NCBI RefSeq assembly: GCF_024807845.1
Contig: NZ_JANUEQ010000002.1
Span: forward strand, 434,001 to 498,000
DNA: 64,000 nucleotides
Direction of reading: 5' to 3'
From: Klebsiella sp. BIGb0407
GTDB taxonomy: Bacteria > Pseudomonadota > Gammaproteobacteria > Enterobacterales > Enterobacteriaceae
Shown here in pieces: positions 35,351 to 46,872 of this stretch. How positions within the stretch are numbered: the stretch's first letter is position 1; the number at the start of each line of letters is the position of its first letter. Below the pieces are notes generated by a model, which ran no database searches, was not told the origin of the DNA, and worked only from the letters and a program-made list of their open reading frames with translations. The translations under genes and the position numbers were made by a program.

Positions 35351-35385
35351 AATAATAAAGCCCTGCTTAACAGGGCCTTATTATT
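35351..35385. terminator. Bidirectional terminator between the GNAT gene and parE
   Basis: GCCCTG/CAGGGC (35360-35365 with 35371-35376) with loop CTTAA is extended by AATAATAA/TTATTATT outside one mismatch. It lies between convergent genes, with a T-rich tail on each strand. Confidence 0.75.
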
Positions 35386-35407
35386 AATACTCGAGGATAT
35401 TGCAGAT

Positions 35408-37309
<1,902 letters not shown>

Positions 37310-37345
37310 TCATTCAGATAAAAAACAGGAATCGGCCATCAGGCC

Positions 37346-37921
37346 TTAAGGCTGGCCGAAGAAATCGACAATTTGTGTGAAGTAACTGTCGAAACCGATA
37401 AAAGCATGATTACCCCCAGTTTCAACCGTCTGGCGGCACGCGGCGTAGTAATCGACTGCCTCTTGATAATCAAGCACTTCGTCTCCCGTCTGTTGTAACA
37501 ACCAAATAAGATTCGGTGCTTCCAGCGGGTCAATATGCATTTCTTTCAGAAAGCGAATATGGCGAGACTCTAGCACATATTGCTGCCCTGTGTAGGGATT
37601 CTCATTGTGACCGAGATAATCCACCAGCAGCTCAAAGGGACGTACTGCTGGATTCACAACCACCGCAGGCAACATGAAACGCTGGGATAGCCAGGTCGCA
37701 TAATACCCTCCCAGTGAAGAACCAACCACACCAGCTATGCTTTCGTCGCCCTTGAGAACCAGAGACTCCAGCAGCTCTGCCGCCTGCTCCGGATAACAGG
37801 GCAGTTGCGGTACCAGCAAGTTAATCTGCGGATGGTGTTCTGCCAGCCACTGCTGCAAGGCAACGGCCTTCGCTGAACGTGGTGAGCTATTAAACCCGTG
37901 TAGATACAGTAGCCGGGTCAT
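37346..37921 (-). CDS. yqiA: Esterase YqiA (alpha/beta hydrolase)
   Basis: Alpha/beta-hydrolase of 191 residues (E. coli YqiA 193). The nucleophile elbow is [15 protein letters not shown] (Ser in GSSLGG), and the N-terminal [15 protein letters not shown] is the oxyanion-hole HG region. The Asp is likely in [11 protein letters not shown] and the catalytic His in [11 protein letters not shown]. coli YqiA hydrolyses acyl-CoA and short p-nitrophenyl esters; its role in the cell is unclear. Its ATG shares a base with the cpdA stop (TAATG), so translation is coupled. parE lies downstream. Confidence 0.95.
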   Translation of the reverse strand: MTRLLYLHGFNSSPRSAKAVALQQWLAEHHPQINLLVPQLPCYPEQAAELLESLVLKGDESIAGVVGSSLGGYYATWLSQRFMLPAVVVNPAVRPFELLVDYLGHNENPYTGQQYVLESRHIRFLKEMHIDPLEAPNLIWLLQQTGDEVLDYQEAVDYYAACRQTVETGGNHAFIGFDSYFTQIVDFFGQP

Positions 37922-38748
37922 TAATATCCCTCAGAATCAGTATCAGGGTTAAAGACCGTGCCATTCAGGCGACATACTTGCGTCGTCAGTTCACCATTCG
38001 GATGTAATTCTAACCAGCGCCACCCGGGTTCAATGGTATCAAGGGTAAAATTCGCGCAGTGGGGCTTAAATTGCACACAGGTAGAAGGCGTTGCCATCAT
38101 CCGGCGGCCATTCCAGTCTAAATCCAGCTCTTGATGAATATGACCACACAACAGGTTTTTTACCTGCGGGTGATTTTGGAGAACCTCATCAAGTGCTGCT
38201 GCATTTCTCAGACTATGCTGATCCAACCAGCTACAACCCGCAGGAAGTGGATGGTGGTGCAGCAGAACCAAGGTATGTCGTTCCGGATTAGCTTCCAGAT
38301 GACGCGTCAGCCATTCCAGTTGATACTCACTCAGCTCGCCGTGCGGCACGCCAAACACCTGGCTATCCAGTAACAGTATCTGCCAGTGTTCACCGACAAA
38401 AACGCGTTTAGCCGGTGAAATTTCGGACTTATAGAGTGTATCAAACATCGCGGGCTGAAAATCATGATTACCCGGCAACCACACACAAGGTGCGGCCAGC
38501 TGTGAGATGCCCTCAGCAAAATGCTGATATGCCTCCACACTATGATCTTGTGATAAATCCCCCGTTGCCACAATCAGATCGTAGTGACACTGCCCGGCAA
38601 GTATCGCGGCAAGCACTGCCTGATAGCTTTCCCATGTGTTGATACCAAGCAGTGTTTCGTTCTTTCCTGCGAACAGGTGGGTATCGGTTATTTGCAGTAT
38701 CCTGACTCGACCATCAGCGGTCACAGGAAGGTTTAACAGGCTTTCCAA
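37921..38748 (-). CDS. cpdA: 3',5'-cyclic-AMP phosphodiesterase CpdA
   Basis: Calcineurin-like metallophosphoesterase of 275 residues, the E. coli length. The metal-binding motifs are complete and ordered: [10 protein letters not shown] (DxH), [11 protein letters not shown] (GD), LPGNHDFQP (GNHD), VLLHHHPL (H) and CGHIHQ (GHxH). It lowers the cAMP level by hydrolysis to AMP, so it tunes CRP-dependent genes, of which two candidates (the operon at 5-7 kb and murQP) lie in this window. It overlaps yqiA by one base and lies about 75 bases after yqiB, as in E. coli. Confidence 0.97.
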   Translation of the reverse strand: MESLLNLPVTADGRVRILQITDTHLFAGKNETLLGINTWESYQAVLAAILAGQCHYDLIVATGDLSQDHSVEAYQHFAEGISQLAAPCVWLPGNHDFQPAMFDTLYKSEISPAKRVFVGEHWQILLLDSQVFGVPHGELSEYQLEWLTRHLEANPERHTLVLLHHHPLPAGCSWLDQHSLRNAAALDEVLQNHPQVKNLLCGHIHQELDLDWNGRRMMATPSTCVQFKPHCANFTLDTIEPGWRWLELHPNGELTTQVCRLNGTVFNPDTDSEGY

Positions 38749-38822
38749 AGGATATCCTTAGGTTTAACGCACACTTACACGCCTTCCATCATTCAGAGCG
38801 TTGTATTTTACACTCTTGAAAA

Positions 38823-39248
38823 TTAGATATAAATGGGAATCTCTATTGCGCCATGTGCCAGACAGTAGCGCAACCAGTCCGCTAAAAACTGATTAATTTG
38901 ATGCTTTTCATCGCGTTGATGCAACCTTTTATTAGGATAATCATAACTCGCTTTGAAACGAAATATCTGCTGACTTGAACACACTTCCGCCACCATTGCA
39001 TCATGGTATAGTCTGATAGTCATTGAAGGCAGGCTCCAGTAACTAACGGCCGGATAAGTTTGTTCTATCTTAACCAGTGTCGTGTAACGTGTAGATTCCG
39101 CAATAGTAAGCCGGTAATGAGCGCCATTAACCTGATAAGTGATGCTCTCTCCCGGTACATCATCACCTGGTAGCAAGCGGCGTAACTGTGCAAAATTCGT
39201 TTCACACAAACGCATCATTTCCGGAAAATCAGGTACGTAGCGCTTCAT
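38823..39248 (-). CDS. yqiB: DUF1249 protein YqiB
   Basis: A DUF1249 protein of 141 residues (E. coli YqiB 140) from ATG 39248; an upstream in-frame extension is open but lies inside nudF. It starts [20 protein letters not shown] and contains [39 protein letters not shown] and [19 protein letters not shown], all typical of the family. No function is established. It lies two bases after the nudF stop, so it is translationally coupled with nudF and probably co-transcribed with cpdA and yqiA. Confidence 0.93.
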   Translation of the reverse strand: MKRYVPDFPEMMRLCETNFAQLRRLLPGDDVPGESITYQVNGAHYRLTIAESTRYTTLVKIEQTYPAVSYWSLPSMTIRLYHDAMVAEVCSSQQIFRFKASYDYPNKRLHQRDEKHQINQFLADWLRYCLAHGAIEIPIYI

Positions 39249-39250
39249 TA

Positions 39251-39883
39251 TCAATGATTCCACTCTTTTTGTAACTTTTCGTGATTCAACTGCAGCCATT
39301 GCAGAGCAATAACCGAAGCTGCGTTATCAATTTGCCCTTCTTCGACCCACTGATAAGCCTGCTGCCTGCTGACCACCTGCACGCGAATATCTTCGAGCTC
39401 TTCGGCAAGGCCGTGGATACCTTCGGCAAGAGTAGCATCAACCTCACCAACCACAATCGATAATCTTTCACTGGTGCCGCCAGGGCTTGCCAGGTAGCTT
39501 AATACCGGTTTAATACGTCCCACTTGCAAACCTGCTTCTTCCAGAGCTTCGCGTCGTGCGACCTCTTCGACGTTTTCACCTTCTTCAATCATGCCCGCGA
39601 TCATTTCTAACAGCCAGGGTGTTTCACTGGTATCAAAAGCAGCAATACGAATTTGCTCAATCAGTACCACTTCATCACGAACCGGGTCATAGGGTAATAA
39701 CACGGCAGCATGGCCGCGTTCAAAAATTTCTCGTTTTACCTCACCGCTCATTTCACCATTAAACAAGCGATGGCGAAAACGGTACAATTCGAGAGAAAAA
39801 AAACCACGATACAGCGTTTCCCGTGCGATAATTTCTACATCTTTTTTGGTAAATGTAACGTTTTGTTTTTCTGACTGACTCAT
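39251..39883 (-). CDS. nudF: ADP-ribose pyrophosphatase NudF
   Basis: Nudix hydrolase of 210 residues (E. coli NudF 209). It splits ADP-ribose and related ADP-sugars to AMP and sugar phosphate. The full Nudix box is visible as [20 protein letters not shown] followed by AG (G-x5-E-x7-REUxEExGU). The N-terminal [20 protein letters not shown] strand swap and the Pro-rich [17 protein letters not shown] loop match the ADPRase subfamily. It is first in the nudF-yqiB-cpdA-yqiA transcription unit, divergent from tolC. Confidence 0.96.
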   Translation of the reverse strand: MSQSEKQNVTFTKKDVEIIARETLYRGFFSLELYRFRHRLFNGEMSGEVKREIFERGHAAVLLPYDPVRDEVVLIEQIRIAAFDTSETPWLLEMIAGMIEEGENVEEVARREALEEAGLQVGRIKPVLSYLASPGGTSERLSIVVGEVDATLAEGIHGLAEELEDIRVQVVSRQQAYQWVEEGQIDNAASVIALQWLQLNHEKLQKEWNH

Positions 39884-40097
39884 AATGATGCCTCGATAAT
39901 CATTGCATGGAACCTGAGGAAATTATCCGCTCACGGACTGCCGTTTGGTGTTTGATATGATAGATTGGTGCAAATTTGGCACCGATGGCACATTACGCCA
40001 ATCTGGCTGGCTTACAGACTCGGTAGAATCAGCATTCATTTTTCGACTCATTGTCAGCGTTAAATAAAATAATTCTGCTTCACAACAAGGAATGCAA

Positions 40098-41516
40098 ATG
40101 AAGAAACTGCTCCCCATCCTTATCGGCCTTAGCCTGACAGGCTTCAGCGCCATGAGCCAGGCAGAAAACCTTTTACAGGTTTATCAACAGGCCCGTACCA
40201 GTAACCCGGACCTGCGTAAATCTGCCGCTGACCGTGATTCTGCATTCGAAAAAATCAACGAAACACGTAGCCCATTGCTGCCACAGCTTGGTTTAGGTGC
40301 TGACTACGCTTACAGCAACGGTTACCGTGACAGCAATGGCGTTAACTCTAATGCTACCAGCGCTTCGTTACAGTTAACGCAAAGTATTTTTGATATGTCA
40401 AAATGGCGTGCCCTTGGCCTGCAAGAAAAAACCGCAGGTATTCAGGACGTCATTTATCAAAATGCCCAGCAAGCGCTGATTTTAAATACCGCAACCGCCT
40501 ATTTCAACGTTCTGAATGCGATTGACTCACTGTCGTTTACTGAAGCACAAAAGCAGTCGGTATACCGCCAGTTAGACCAGACAACACAGCGCTTTAACGT
40601 CGGTTTAGTCGCTATCACTGACGTCCAGAACGCCCGTGCACAATACGATACCGTGCTGGCAGACGAAGTGACCGCACGTAATAACGTCGATAATACCGTT
40701 GAAGCGTTACGTCAGATCACCGGTAACGATTATCTGAGTCTGGCGTCGCTGAATGTTGATGGTTTTAAAACTAATAAGCCTGATGCGGTCAGTAACCTGC
40801 TGAAAGATGCAGAAAAACGTAACCTGTCACTGCTGCAGGCGCGTCTGAGTCAAGACTTAGCTCGGGAACAAATTCGTCTGGCACAGGATGGTCATCTGCC
40901 AACACTGAGTCTGACAGCGTCTACCGGCGTCTCTAACACCGACTATAGCGGTTCTAAAACGTCAGGAAATAATCAGTACAATAACTCCTACGCGGGCCAG
41001 AACAAAGTCGGTCTGAATTTCTCTCTGCCGCTTTACCAGGGTGGGTCAGTTAGCTCCCAGGTCAAACAAGCCCAGTATAACTTTACCGGTGCCAGTGAGC
41101 AGCTGGAAGGCGCGCACCGTAGCGTTGTGCAAACCGTTCGTTCGTCATTTAACAATATGAACGCCTCCATCAGTACTATTAACGCCTATAAGCAGGCTGT
41201 AATTTCTGCGCAGAGCTCTTTAGATGCGATGGAAGCCGGTTATTCGGTCGGTACCCGTACCATTGTTGATGTGTTGACGGCAACCAGCTCGCTGTATAAC
41301 TCCAAACAGCTGCTTTCCAATGCACGTTATAGCTATTTAATTAATGAGCTAAATATCAAATCTGCGCTGGGTACGCTGAATGAGCAAGATTTGGTCGCGC
41401 TGAACAACACGCTGGGTAAAGCGGTTTCCACCCGACCTGATGCCACAGCTCCCTTAACGCCAGAACAGAATGCACGTGCTGATGGTTACGCTGCCACTCC
41501 AGCAGCCAGCAGATAG
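40098..41516 (+). CDS. tolC: Outer-membrane efflux channel TolC
   Basis: TolC trimer subunit: outer-membrane beta-barrel and periplasmic alpha-helical tunnel used by drug efflux pumps (AcrAB and others) and type I secretion. Signal peptide MKKLLPILIGLSLTGFSAMS ends at QA-EN. The protein is about 472 residues, closely matching E. coli through ALGTLNEQDLVALNN; the C-terminal tail is shorter and lacks the long unstructured E. coli tail. Repeated coiled-coil halves are seen (RQLDQTTQRFNVGLVAITDV and SSLDAMEAGYSVGTRTIVDV). ATG 40098 is chosen because AAGGA is seven bases upstream; ATG 40092 is too close. It is followed by ygiB and ygiC, as in E. coli. Confidence 0.97.
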   Translation: MKKLLPILIGLSLTGFSAMSQAENLLQVYQQARTSNPDLRKSAADRDSAFEKINETRSPLLPQLGLGADYAYSNGYRDSNGVNSNATSASLQLTQSIFDMSKWRALGLQEKTAGIQDVIYQNAQQALILNTATAYFNVLNAIDSLSFTEAQKQSVYRQLDQTTQRFNVGLVAITDVQNARAQYDTVLADEVTARNNVDNTVEALRQITGNDYLSLASLNVDGFKTNKPDAVSNLLKDAEKRNLSLLQARLSQDLAREQIRLAQDGHLPTLSLTASTGVSNTDYSGSKTSGNNQYNNSYAGQNKVGLNFSLPLYQGGSVSSQVKQAQYNFTGASEQLEGAHRSVVQTVRSSFNNMNASISTINAYKQAVISAQSSLDAMEAGYSVGTRTIVDVLTATSSLYNSKQLLSNARYSYLINELNIKSALGTLNEQDLVALNNTLGKAVSTRPDATAPLTPEQNARADGYAATPAASR

Positions 41517-41546
41517 GAATCGATATTAATTATCGATAGCTAAAAA

Positions 41547-41567
41547 GGCGCAATTTGCGCCTTTTTT
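41547..41567 (+). terminator. Terminator after tolC
   Basis: GGCGCA (41547-41552) pairs with TGCGCC (41556-41561), flanked by AAAAA and TTTTTT. It lies 30 bases after the tolC stop. Just before it is a second inverted repeat, ATCGATA/TATCGAT. In E. coli tolC-ygiB transcription partly reads through such a terminator. Confidence 0.85.
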
Positions 41568-41693
41568 CTTTTATCTTTGGCACTAAACGTAAGGCAACGT
41601 AAAGATTTCCTGCCAAATGCGCCAGTTTGCTTTAATTTCGACCATTCATACCTTACTCTTAGCAACAAACCTACTGGGATCAGGACTGATAAA

Positions 41694-42365
41694 ATGAAAC
41701 GGACAAAACAAATAAATCATTCATCGTTCCGCAAAAGCTGGAATGCACGCCACTTAACGCCGGTAGCCATCGCTATTTCGGCAGTTTTTATGCTGTCAGG
41801 CTGTGAACAAAGTGATGAAACAGTCTCCATGTACCAGAATGCTGATGACTGTTCTGTAGCGCATCCGGGCAAAAGTGCAGAATGTACTACCGTATATAAC
41901 AATGCGCTGAAAGAAGCAGAGCGCACTGCACCAAAATATGATTCACGCGAAGCCTGTGTTGCTGAATTTGGCGAAGGCCAGTGCCAGCAGGCTCCAGCTC
42001 AGGCAAGTCTGGGTGGCAGCGGTGAAACCCAGGCTCAGGGTCAGAGCAGCGGTAGCTTCTGGATGCCTCTGATGGCCGGTTATATGATGGGTCGTATGAT
42101 GAGCGGTGGTGCCCAGCAACCGCTGTTCTCTTCCAAAAACCCAGCCAGCCCGGCTTACGGCAAATATGCCGATGCCAGCGGTAAAAGCTATGGTGCAGCA
42201 ACTCCAGGCCGTTCTATGACGGTACCAAAAACCGCGATGGCACCTAAACCTGCGACCACTTCAACGGTGACCCGTGGTGGATTTGGCGATTCTGTTGCCA
42301 AACAATCCGCCATGCAGCGTAGCAGCGCATCTGGTACCAATAGCAACCGTTCAATGGGCGGCTGA
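41694..42365 (+). CDS. ygiB: DUF1190 protein YgiB, probable lipoprotein
   Basis: DUF1190-family protein, 223 residues as in E. coli, from ATG 41694. After a basic N-terminus ([20 protein letters not shown]) comes a hydrophobic segment and a lipobox LSGC (Cys37), suggesting a lipoprotein. The mature part has four conserved cysteines ([33 protein letters not shown]), then a Gly/Ser/Gln-rich linker and a hydrophobic [16 protein letters not shown] stretch. Function is not established; ygiB and ygiC lie downstream of tolC in many enterics and may help envelope stress tolerance. ygiC follows after six bases. Confidence 0.93.
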   Translation: MKRTKQINHSSFRKSWNARHLTPVAIAISAVFMLSGCEQSDETVSMYQNADDCSVAHPGKSAECTTVYNNALKEAERTAPKYDSREACVAEFGEGQCQQAPAQASLGGSGETQAQGQSSGSFWMPLMAGYMMGRMMSGGAQQPLFSSKNPASPAYGKYADASGKSYGAATPGRSMTVPKTAMAPKPATTSTVTRGGFGDSVAKQSAMQRSSASGTNSNRSMGG

Positions 42366-42371
42366 TAAATA

Positions 42372-43532
42372 ATGGAAAGAGTCAATATTAGTGAGCGCCC
42401 GGACTGGCGCGAGAAGGCAACAGAGTACGGCTTTAATTTTCACACTATGTATGGTGAGCCCTACTGGTGTGAGGATGCCTACTACAAGCTGACATTGCCT
42501 CAGGTTGAGCGTCTGGAAGATGTGACTGCCGAACTCCATCAGATGTGCCTGCAGGTGGTAGAAAAAGTGGTTGCCAGCGATGAGCTGATGACCCGTTTTC
42601 GTATTCCAAAGCACACCTGGGAATTTGTTCGTCAGTCCTGGCGCAGCCAGCAACCGTCGCTCTATTCCCGTCTTGATCTTGCCTGGGACGGAGTTGGCGA
42701 GCCAAAGCTGCTGGAAAATAACGCAGATACCCCGACATCTTTATATGAAGCGGCTTTCTTCCAGTGGATCTGGCTCGAAGATCAGCTCCAGGCGGGTAAC
42801 CTGCCAGCAGGCGCGGATCAGTTCAATAGCCTGCAAGAAAAGCTTATTGAGCGCTTTGCCGAGCTTAAAGAACAGCACGGTTTCAGCCTGCTGCACTTTA
42901 CCTGCTGCAAAGATACCGTGGAAGACAGAGGCACGGTTCAGTATCTGCAAGACTGCGCGGCAGAAGCTGATTTAGCCAGTGATTTCCTCTATCTCGAAGA
43001 TATCGGCTTGGGCGAGCGCGGACAGTTTACCGATCTTCAGGATCAGGTAATCAGTAGCCTGTTTAAGCTCTACCCCTGGGAATATATGCTGCGTGAAGTG
43101 TTCTCCACTAAGCTGGAAGATGCTGGCGTCAGATGGCTGGAGCCTGCCTGGAAAAGCATTATCTCTAACAAGGCATTATTGCCGATGTTATGGGAGATGT
43201 TCCCGGATCATCCTAACCTGCTTGCGGCTTATTTTGCCGAAGACGACTATCCACCAATGGATAAATACGTCGTTAAACCTCTGTTCTCACGTGAAGGTGC
43301 TAACGTGACGATAGTTGAAAACGGTAAAGAAATTGCCCGCGCAGAAGGACCTTATGGCGAAGAAGGCATGATAGTCCAGCAGTTCTGGCAGTTACCGAAA
43401 TTCGGTGATAGCTACACGCTAATAGGCAGCTGGCTTATCAACGACCAGCCCGCAGGCATTGGTATTCGAGAAGATAAAGCGCTGATCACTCAGGATCTCT
43501 CTCGCTTCTATCCGCATGTCTTTGTCGAATAA
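42372..43532 (+). CDS. ygiC: ATP-grasp protein YgiC (glutathionylspermidine synthase-like)
   Basis: A 386-residue ATP-grasp protein (E. coli YgiC 386) resembling the synthetase domain of glutathionylspermidine synthase. The N-terminal [20 protein letters not shown] and the catalytic region [20 protein letters not shown] (here [12 protein letters not shown]) are conserved. The ATP-binding lysines and acidic residues are in [15 protein letters not shown] and [21 protein letters not shown]. coli YgiC shows no glutathionylspermidine activity; its ligands are unknown. It is co-transcribed with ygiB (six-base gap) and ends at a strong terminator. Confidence 0.95.
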   Translation: MERVNISERPDWREKATEYGFNFHTMYGEPYWCEDAYYKLTLPQVERLEDVTAELHQMCLQVVEKVVASDELMTRFRIPKHTWEFVRQSWRSQQPSLYSRLDLAWDGVGEPKLLENNADTPTSLYEAAFFQWIWLEDQLQAGNLPAGADQFNSLQEKLIERFAELKEQHGFSLLHFTCCKDTVEDRGTVQYLQDCAAEADLASDFLYLEDIGLGERGQFTDLQDQVISSLFKLYPWEYMLREVFSTKLEDAGVRWLEPAWKSIISNKALLPMLWEMFPDHPNLLAAYFAEDDYPPMDKYVVKPLFSREGANVTIVENGKEIARAEGPYGEEGMIVQQFWQLPKFGDSYTLIGSWLINDQPAGIGIREDKALITQDLSRFYPHVFVE

Positions 43533-43564
43533 GACAGCGTTCACTCGCTAACAGTGAACAACGT

Positions 43565-43596
43565 AAAAAGGGAAAACTTAACGGTTTTCCCTTTTT
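43565..43596 (+). terminator. Terminator after ygiC
   Basis: AAAAAGGGAAAAC (43565-43577) pairs perfectly with GTTTTCCCTTTTT (43584-43596) around TTAACG, ending in TTTTT. It lies 33 bases after the ygiC stop. Confidence 0.92.
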
Positions 43597-43655
43597 GTAT
43601 CTGACCCGTCCTAAATAGCGTTGACACATTTAACTCAAACTCTGAGGAAAATGTG

Positions 43656-43774
43656 ATGAACCAAGATGTTCAATTCCTTTTTCCCCAGAACAACGTATTA
43701 AAGAATTTGAACAGCAACTTGCTCGAAGTCAGATATATTTTCATGACGAGAAGCATGATCCTTATGATTCATAA
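43656..43774 (+). pseudogene. Frameshifted remnant of a small unrecognised gene
   Basis: ATG 43656 has a ribosome-like GAGG upstream and reads MNQDVQ before leaving frame. From 43670 the other frame reads SIPFSPEQRIKEFEQQLARS and continues QIYFHDEKHDPYDS to a stop at 43772. The second frame looks like genuine protein, so a one-base deletion near 43671 would explain the break. The segment begins just after the ygiC terminator with CTGACCCGTCCTAAATAGCG, which could be the worn end of an insertion element, but I cannot identify a family. It lies in a region inserted between ygiC and ygiD compared with E. coli. Confidence 0.4.
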
Positions 43775-44172
43775 AATAAAGTATACCCAATAATTACAGG
43801 TATATTAATTGCCGGGAATAGATACCTGCGTAAAATCCTAAATAAACTGTCAGGATTGGATTTCATTGACACTTAACACATGAGTTTTCTAGTATAGAAA
43901 TATGAATTTAATTTTATTATTAATAGTAACGGTTTATAGGTTTTAAGAATTATGTCGCTGTGGCTTTTATAAAAATCGCTATTAACCTTCCTCTATTTTA
44001 ATAATTTACTTTATCTTAATGTATTCTATAGCTATATATTTTATTTACCCTTATTCGCTATGTCTCCTGAATGCAGGGTAGGAAATATTGATGTGTTTCA
44101 TAGTCGGGCCAGCTGGCAGTGGAAAGCCGCTGGCACGATGCCTCCTCAGGATGGTTATAGTGGGAGAGTAGC
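43775..44172. other. Intergenic region before the AbrB-family gene
   Basis: About 400 AT-rich bases with no supported gene. GTATACCCAATAATTACAGG at 43781 resembles one end of the ATACCC palindromic repeat found at 24833, but no matching second end is seen. The promoter of the following membrane-protein gene should lie here. Confidence 0.4.
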
Positions 44173-45198
44173 ATGAAATTTATAGTCGGCTTTCTGCTGT
44201 GTATAGTAACTGGCTGGTTTTTAACACTATGCGGCGTACCTTTAGGTATGATGTTCGGTCCTCTCATCGTGGTGATGATACTCAAACGCTGGGGGATATC
44301 CATACGTGCCATACCCGGCAGTATTACCTTTATCCAGCTATCACTTGGCATCTCTATCGGTCTGATGTTTCGCGGAATGTCTTTCGGGGAAACTGGCAGT
44401 CTGTTTGCGCTACTCAGCCTATTGTGTTTATGTTTATTTTTGCAATTTATTACCAATTATCAATGGTGTATCCGCCACTTAGGCTGGAGCAAAGACGAAG
44501 CTATTTTGGGCTCAGTTCCGGGAGCAATGGCTGCAGTGCTAGCCCTTGCGACCCATATCAATACACCGCCACAGAAAATAGTTATCTCTCACGCCTTACG
44601 ACTGATTACACTGACCATGCTTGCAGGCTTTATTGCAGGCGGTAAGATGCATCCCAGTCTTTCCTTATCATGGCCAGATTTTGGTTCCACGCAAAATACG
44701 ATATGGTTGGCAGGCATAGGAATAACAGGCTTTATTTCTGGTAAGTATCTGGAACGCTGGCATCTCCCGGCTCCATTTATGATGACTTCGCTTATTTGTT
44801 CAGCATACTTTCATACCCTGGCACCTCAACCGCTACATTTCCCGGATATCGTGAATCAACTGAGCATGGGATTAATGGGAATCCTTATTGGATGTCATTT
44901 TATCGCGTTTTCAATAACCGAATTTATGCGTCACCTATGGGCATCGCTTCAACTTATAGCTCTAAGTCTGACGGTAACATTCGTTATAGCTTTTGGTACA
45001 TCTACTTTGCTCGGTTATCCACTGTATTTATTGATACTTTCATGGGTACCTGGCAGCGTGGAATCAATGTCTTTCGCAGCATTAACCTTAAAAGCCGACG
45101 CTGGATTTGTGATGGCGAACCATATTATAAGAATGCTGATCGTTCAGACCTTACCAGCCCTGGCACTCCGTCGCCAAAAGCCGAAGGAGGCAAGTTGA
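44173..45198 (+). CDS. AbrB-family (ammonia monooxygenase-like) inner-membrane protein
   Basis: A 341-residue polytopic membrane protein with about ten hydrophobic helices, resembling the AbrB/DUF-type family PF05145, often mislabelled ammonia monooxygenase. Two internal repeats are visible: VPLGMMFGPLIVVMI...GSVPGAMAAVLALATHINTP in the first half and LGYPLYLLILSWVPGSVESM...ALTLKADAGFVMANHIIRML in the second. The paired PG motifs (GSVPGA, SWVPGS) are hallmarks of the family. E. coli AbrB is a regulator-like membrane protein of unknown role. GGGAG lies before the ATG. It lies between ygiC and ygiD, not part of the E. coli order, and is followed by two terminators. Confidence 0.85.
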   Translation: MKFIVGFLLCIVTGWFLTLCGVPLGMMFGPLIVVMILKRWGISIRAIPGSITFIQLSLGISIGLMFRGMSFGETGSLFALLSLLCLCLFLQFITNYQWCIRHLGWSKDEAILGSVPGAMAAVLALATHINTPPQKIVISHALRLITLTMLAGFIAGGKMHPSLSLSWPDFGSTQNTIWLAGIGITGFISGKYLERWHLPAPFMMTSLICSAYFHTLAPQPLHFPDIVNQLSMGLMGILIGCHFIAFSITEFMRHLWASLQLIALSLTVTFVIAFGTSTLLGYPLYLLILSWVPGSVESMSFAALTLKADAGFVMANHIIRMLIVQTLPALALRRQKPKEAS

Positions 45199-45227
45199 TT
45201 GTTTTTTAGCCTTATGTCTTATTGGAG

Positions 45228-45258
45228 AAAAGTCCTGATCTCAGGGTCAGGACTTTTT
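45228..45258 (+). terminator. First terminator after the AbrB-family gene
   Basis: AAAAGTCCTGA (45228-45238) pairs with TCAGGACTTTT (45247-45257), followed by more T. It lies 29 bases after the stop. Confidence 0.85.
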
Positions 45259-45268
45259 CATCTGCCTT

Positions 45269-45298
45269 AAGGGAGAACGCATTGGTTTTCCCTTTTTT
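45269..45298. terminator. Second terminator, between the AbrB-family gene and ygiD
   Basis: AAGGGAGAAC (45269-45278) pairs with GTTTTCCCTT (45285-45294) with one mismatch, then TTTT. Placed between convergent genes, it gives a tandem terminator for the plus-strand gene. Confidence 0.65.
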
Positions 45299-45302
45299 GC
45301 AC

Positions 45303-46094
45303 TTAGCCTATCTGCACAGACAGCATACTCAGAGAACCCATCTCTATCCCGTCCACCGGAAGCGTCACCGGTTCTTTACCATCCCACGTACCCAAAACAT
45401 ACAGTAGCGGCAGATAGTGATCCGGGGTCGGGTTCGACAGTAATCCACCTTCATGGGAAAGGTAGTTTACTAATGGATGCTGATCCACAGGTCCCTGCCA
45501 GGTCAGATTCTCTTTCACATAATCGTTAAAAGATTCTGCCCACGGGTAAGGCTGACTATCACCCTGCCAGCGCACCATACGTAAGTTATGCACTACGTTG
45601 CCGCTGGCAACGATCATCACGCCTTCATCACGTAATGCTGCCAGTTTTTTCCCTTGCTCGAAATGCCATGCGGCTGGTTTGGTTTTATCAACGCTGAGCT
45701 GTACCATTGGGATATCGGCATCAGGGTACATCTTAATCAATACGCCCCAGGAGCCGTGGTCAAAGCCCCAGGCTTCTTTGTCTAATGCCACAGGCGTCGG
45801 GGCCAGTAGCTCAAGTAAACGCTGAGCAAGCTCAGGGGAGCCAGGTGCCGGATAATGGGTGTCATATAGCGCCTGAGGAAAACCACCAAAGTCGTGAATC
45901 GTTTTTGGTTTTTCCATTGCCGTAACGCCGGTACCCTGAGTGAACCAGTGGGCAGAGACCACAACAATCGCTTTCGGGCGCGGTAGTATTTCACCTAAAT
46001 GATGCCAGCAACGGGTATACAGATTATCTTCCAGAACATTCATTGGGCTGCCGTGCCCAAGAAACAACGCAGGCATACGCTGGTTTGTCATCAT
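45303..46094 (-). CDS. ygiD: LigB-type extradiol dioxygenase YgiD (4,5-DOPA dioxygenase)
   Basis: A class III extradiol ring-cleavage family protein of 263 residues (E. coli YgiD 262). E. coli YgiD cleaves L-DOPA between C4 and C5. Metal-binding and catalytic histidines are visible in ALFLGHGSPMNVLEDN, in VVVSAHWFTQGTGVTAM and in FDHGSWGVLIKMYPDADIPM; IVASGNVVHNLRMV carries another conserved His. The start is the ATG at 46094; a later Met is possible (MPALFLG). It lies at the end of the ygiC side as in E. coli, but zupT, normally next, is missing. Confidence 0.93.
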   Translation of the reverse strand: MMTNQRMPALFLGHGSPMNVLEDNLYTRCWHHLGEILPRPKAIVVVSAHWFTQGTGVTAMEKPKTIHDFGGFPQALYDTHYPAPGSPELAQRLLELLAPTPVALDKEAWGFDHGSWGVLIKMYPDADIPMVQLSVDKTKPAAWHFEQGKKLAALRDEGVMIVASGNVVHNLRMVRWQGDSQPYPWAESFNDYVKENLTWQGPVDQHPLVNYLSHEGGLLSNPTPDHYLPLLYVLGTWDGKEPVTLPVDGIEMGSLSMLSVQIG

Positions 46095-46374
46095 GGAATC
46101 CTTAAAGAGGGTTATTATTTTCTGTCTGTAGATTACGCTTAATTGTCGCAGAAATAACCGGGATAAACATGATGTAGTTATTCAGGAATTTTGATGAATA
46201 ACGAAAAATTTCACTACCGTTTACTGATAGATTCCTGAACGGATTGAAATAGAATAATGACACTTGGCCAATACTTCTCCCTCATTCTGGCATCACATTT
46301 CATATGTATTACAAAGAGATGTGTCTGATGGAACACCATAATATAATTATCTTGGGCGTTAAAAATTACAAATA

Positions 46375-46872
46375 ATGAATTTTATCAATAAACTACAAGC
46401 AATCATGCCTGATGGCAGGCATCGAATGTTGTATGCCATAGGAACTCCACCTGAAGTTTATGAAATACAGTTCGATGAAATTGTTGATTATGATGATTCT
46501 CTTTTAGAGATTCCAGACGGCATTCTCACTGGCGTGAGACCAATGCTCCTGAATCAAATAGGGGGATGCTATGAGATAGCCTTCGATCTTGTCAGTAACA
46601 TCAAAACAGGAAAAAGCTTCAAAGCACCCAAATCACAAAATCCTGACAAGTTAAGTACGATAATTGACCAGGCTATTCTCTACCACTACAATAGACATCA
46701 ACCGTATTGCTACTCATTTTTAGCCCATACTCCAGCTTTATCAAGACTTTATAGACGTATACTTATCACTCTAAAATTGAGATTTAGTGACAGAATAGAT
46801 AAAGTTCACACGCATTTGGAACCAGAAGGAAGAGGGTATGCTATTAAATTCAAAGCCAAAAAGAACGCGTAA
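46375..46872 (+). CDS. Unrecognised protein, first of an overlapping gene pair
   Basis: A 165-residue protein that I do not recognise. It has a beta-rich N-terminal half (MPDGRHRMLYAIGTPPEVYE; VDYDDSLLEIPDGILTGVRP) and a basic C-terminal half with LSRLYRRILITLKLRFSDRI. No signal peptide or membrane helix is visible. There is no ribosome site before ATG 46375; Met at residue 11 is an alternative start. The next small gene starts inside its end, overlapping by 35 bases. The pair sits in the position of zupT between ygiD and ribB. A large-small overlapping pair in a variable spot resembles toxin-antitoxin modules, but no known family is recognised, so this is only inference. Confidence 0.65.
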   Translation: MNFINKLQAIMPDGRHRMLYAIGTPPEVYEIQFDEIVDYDDSLLEIPDGILTGVRPMLLNQIGGCYEIAFDLVSNIKTGKSFKAPKSQNPDKLSTIIDQAILYHYNRHQPYCYSFLAHTPALSRLYRRILITLKLRFSDRIDKVHTHLEPEGRGYAIKFKAKKNA

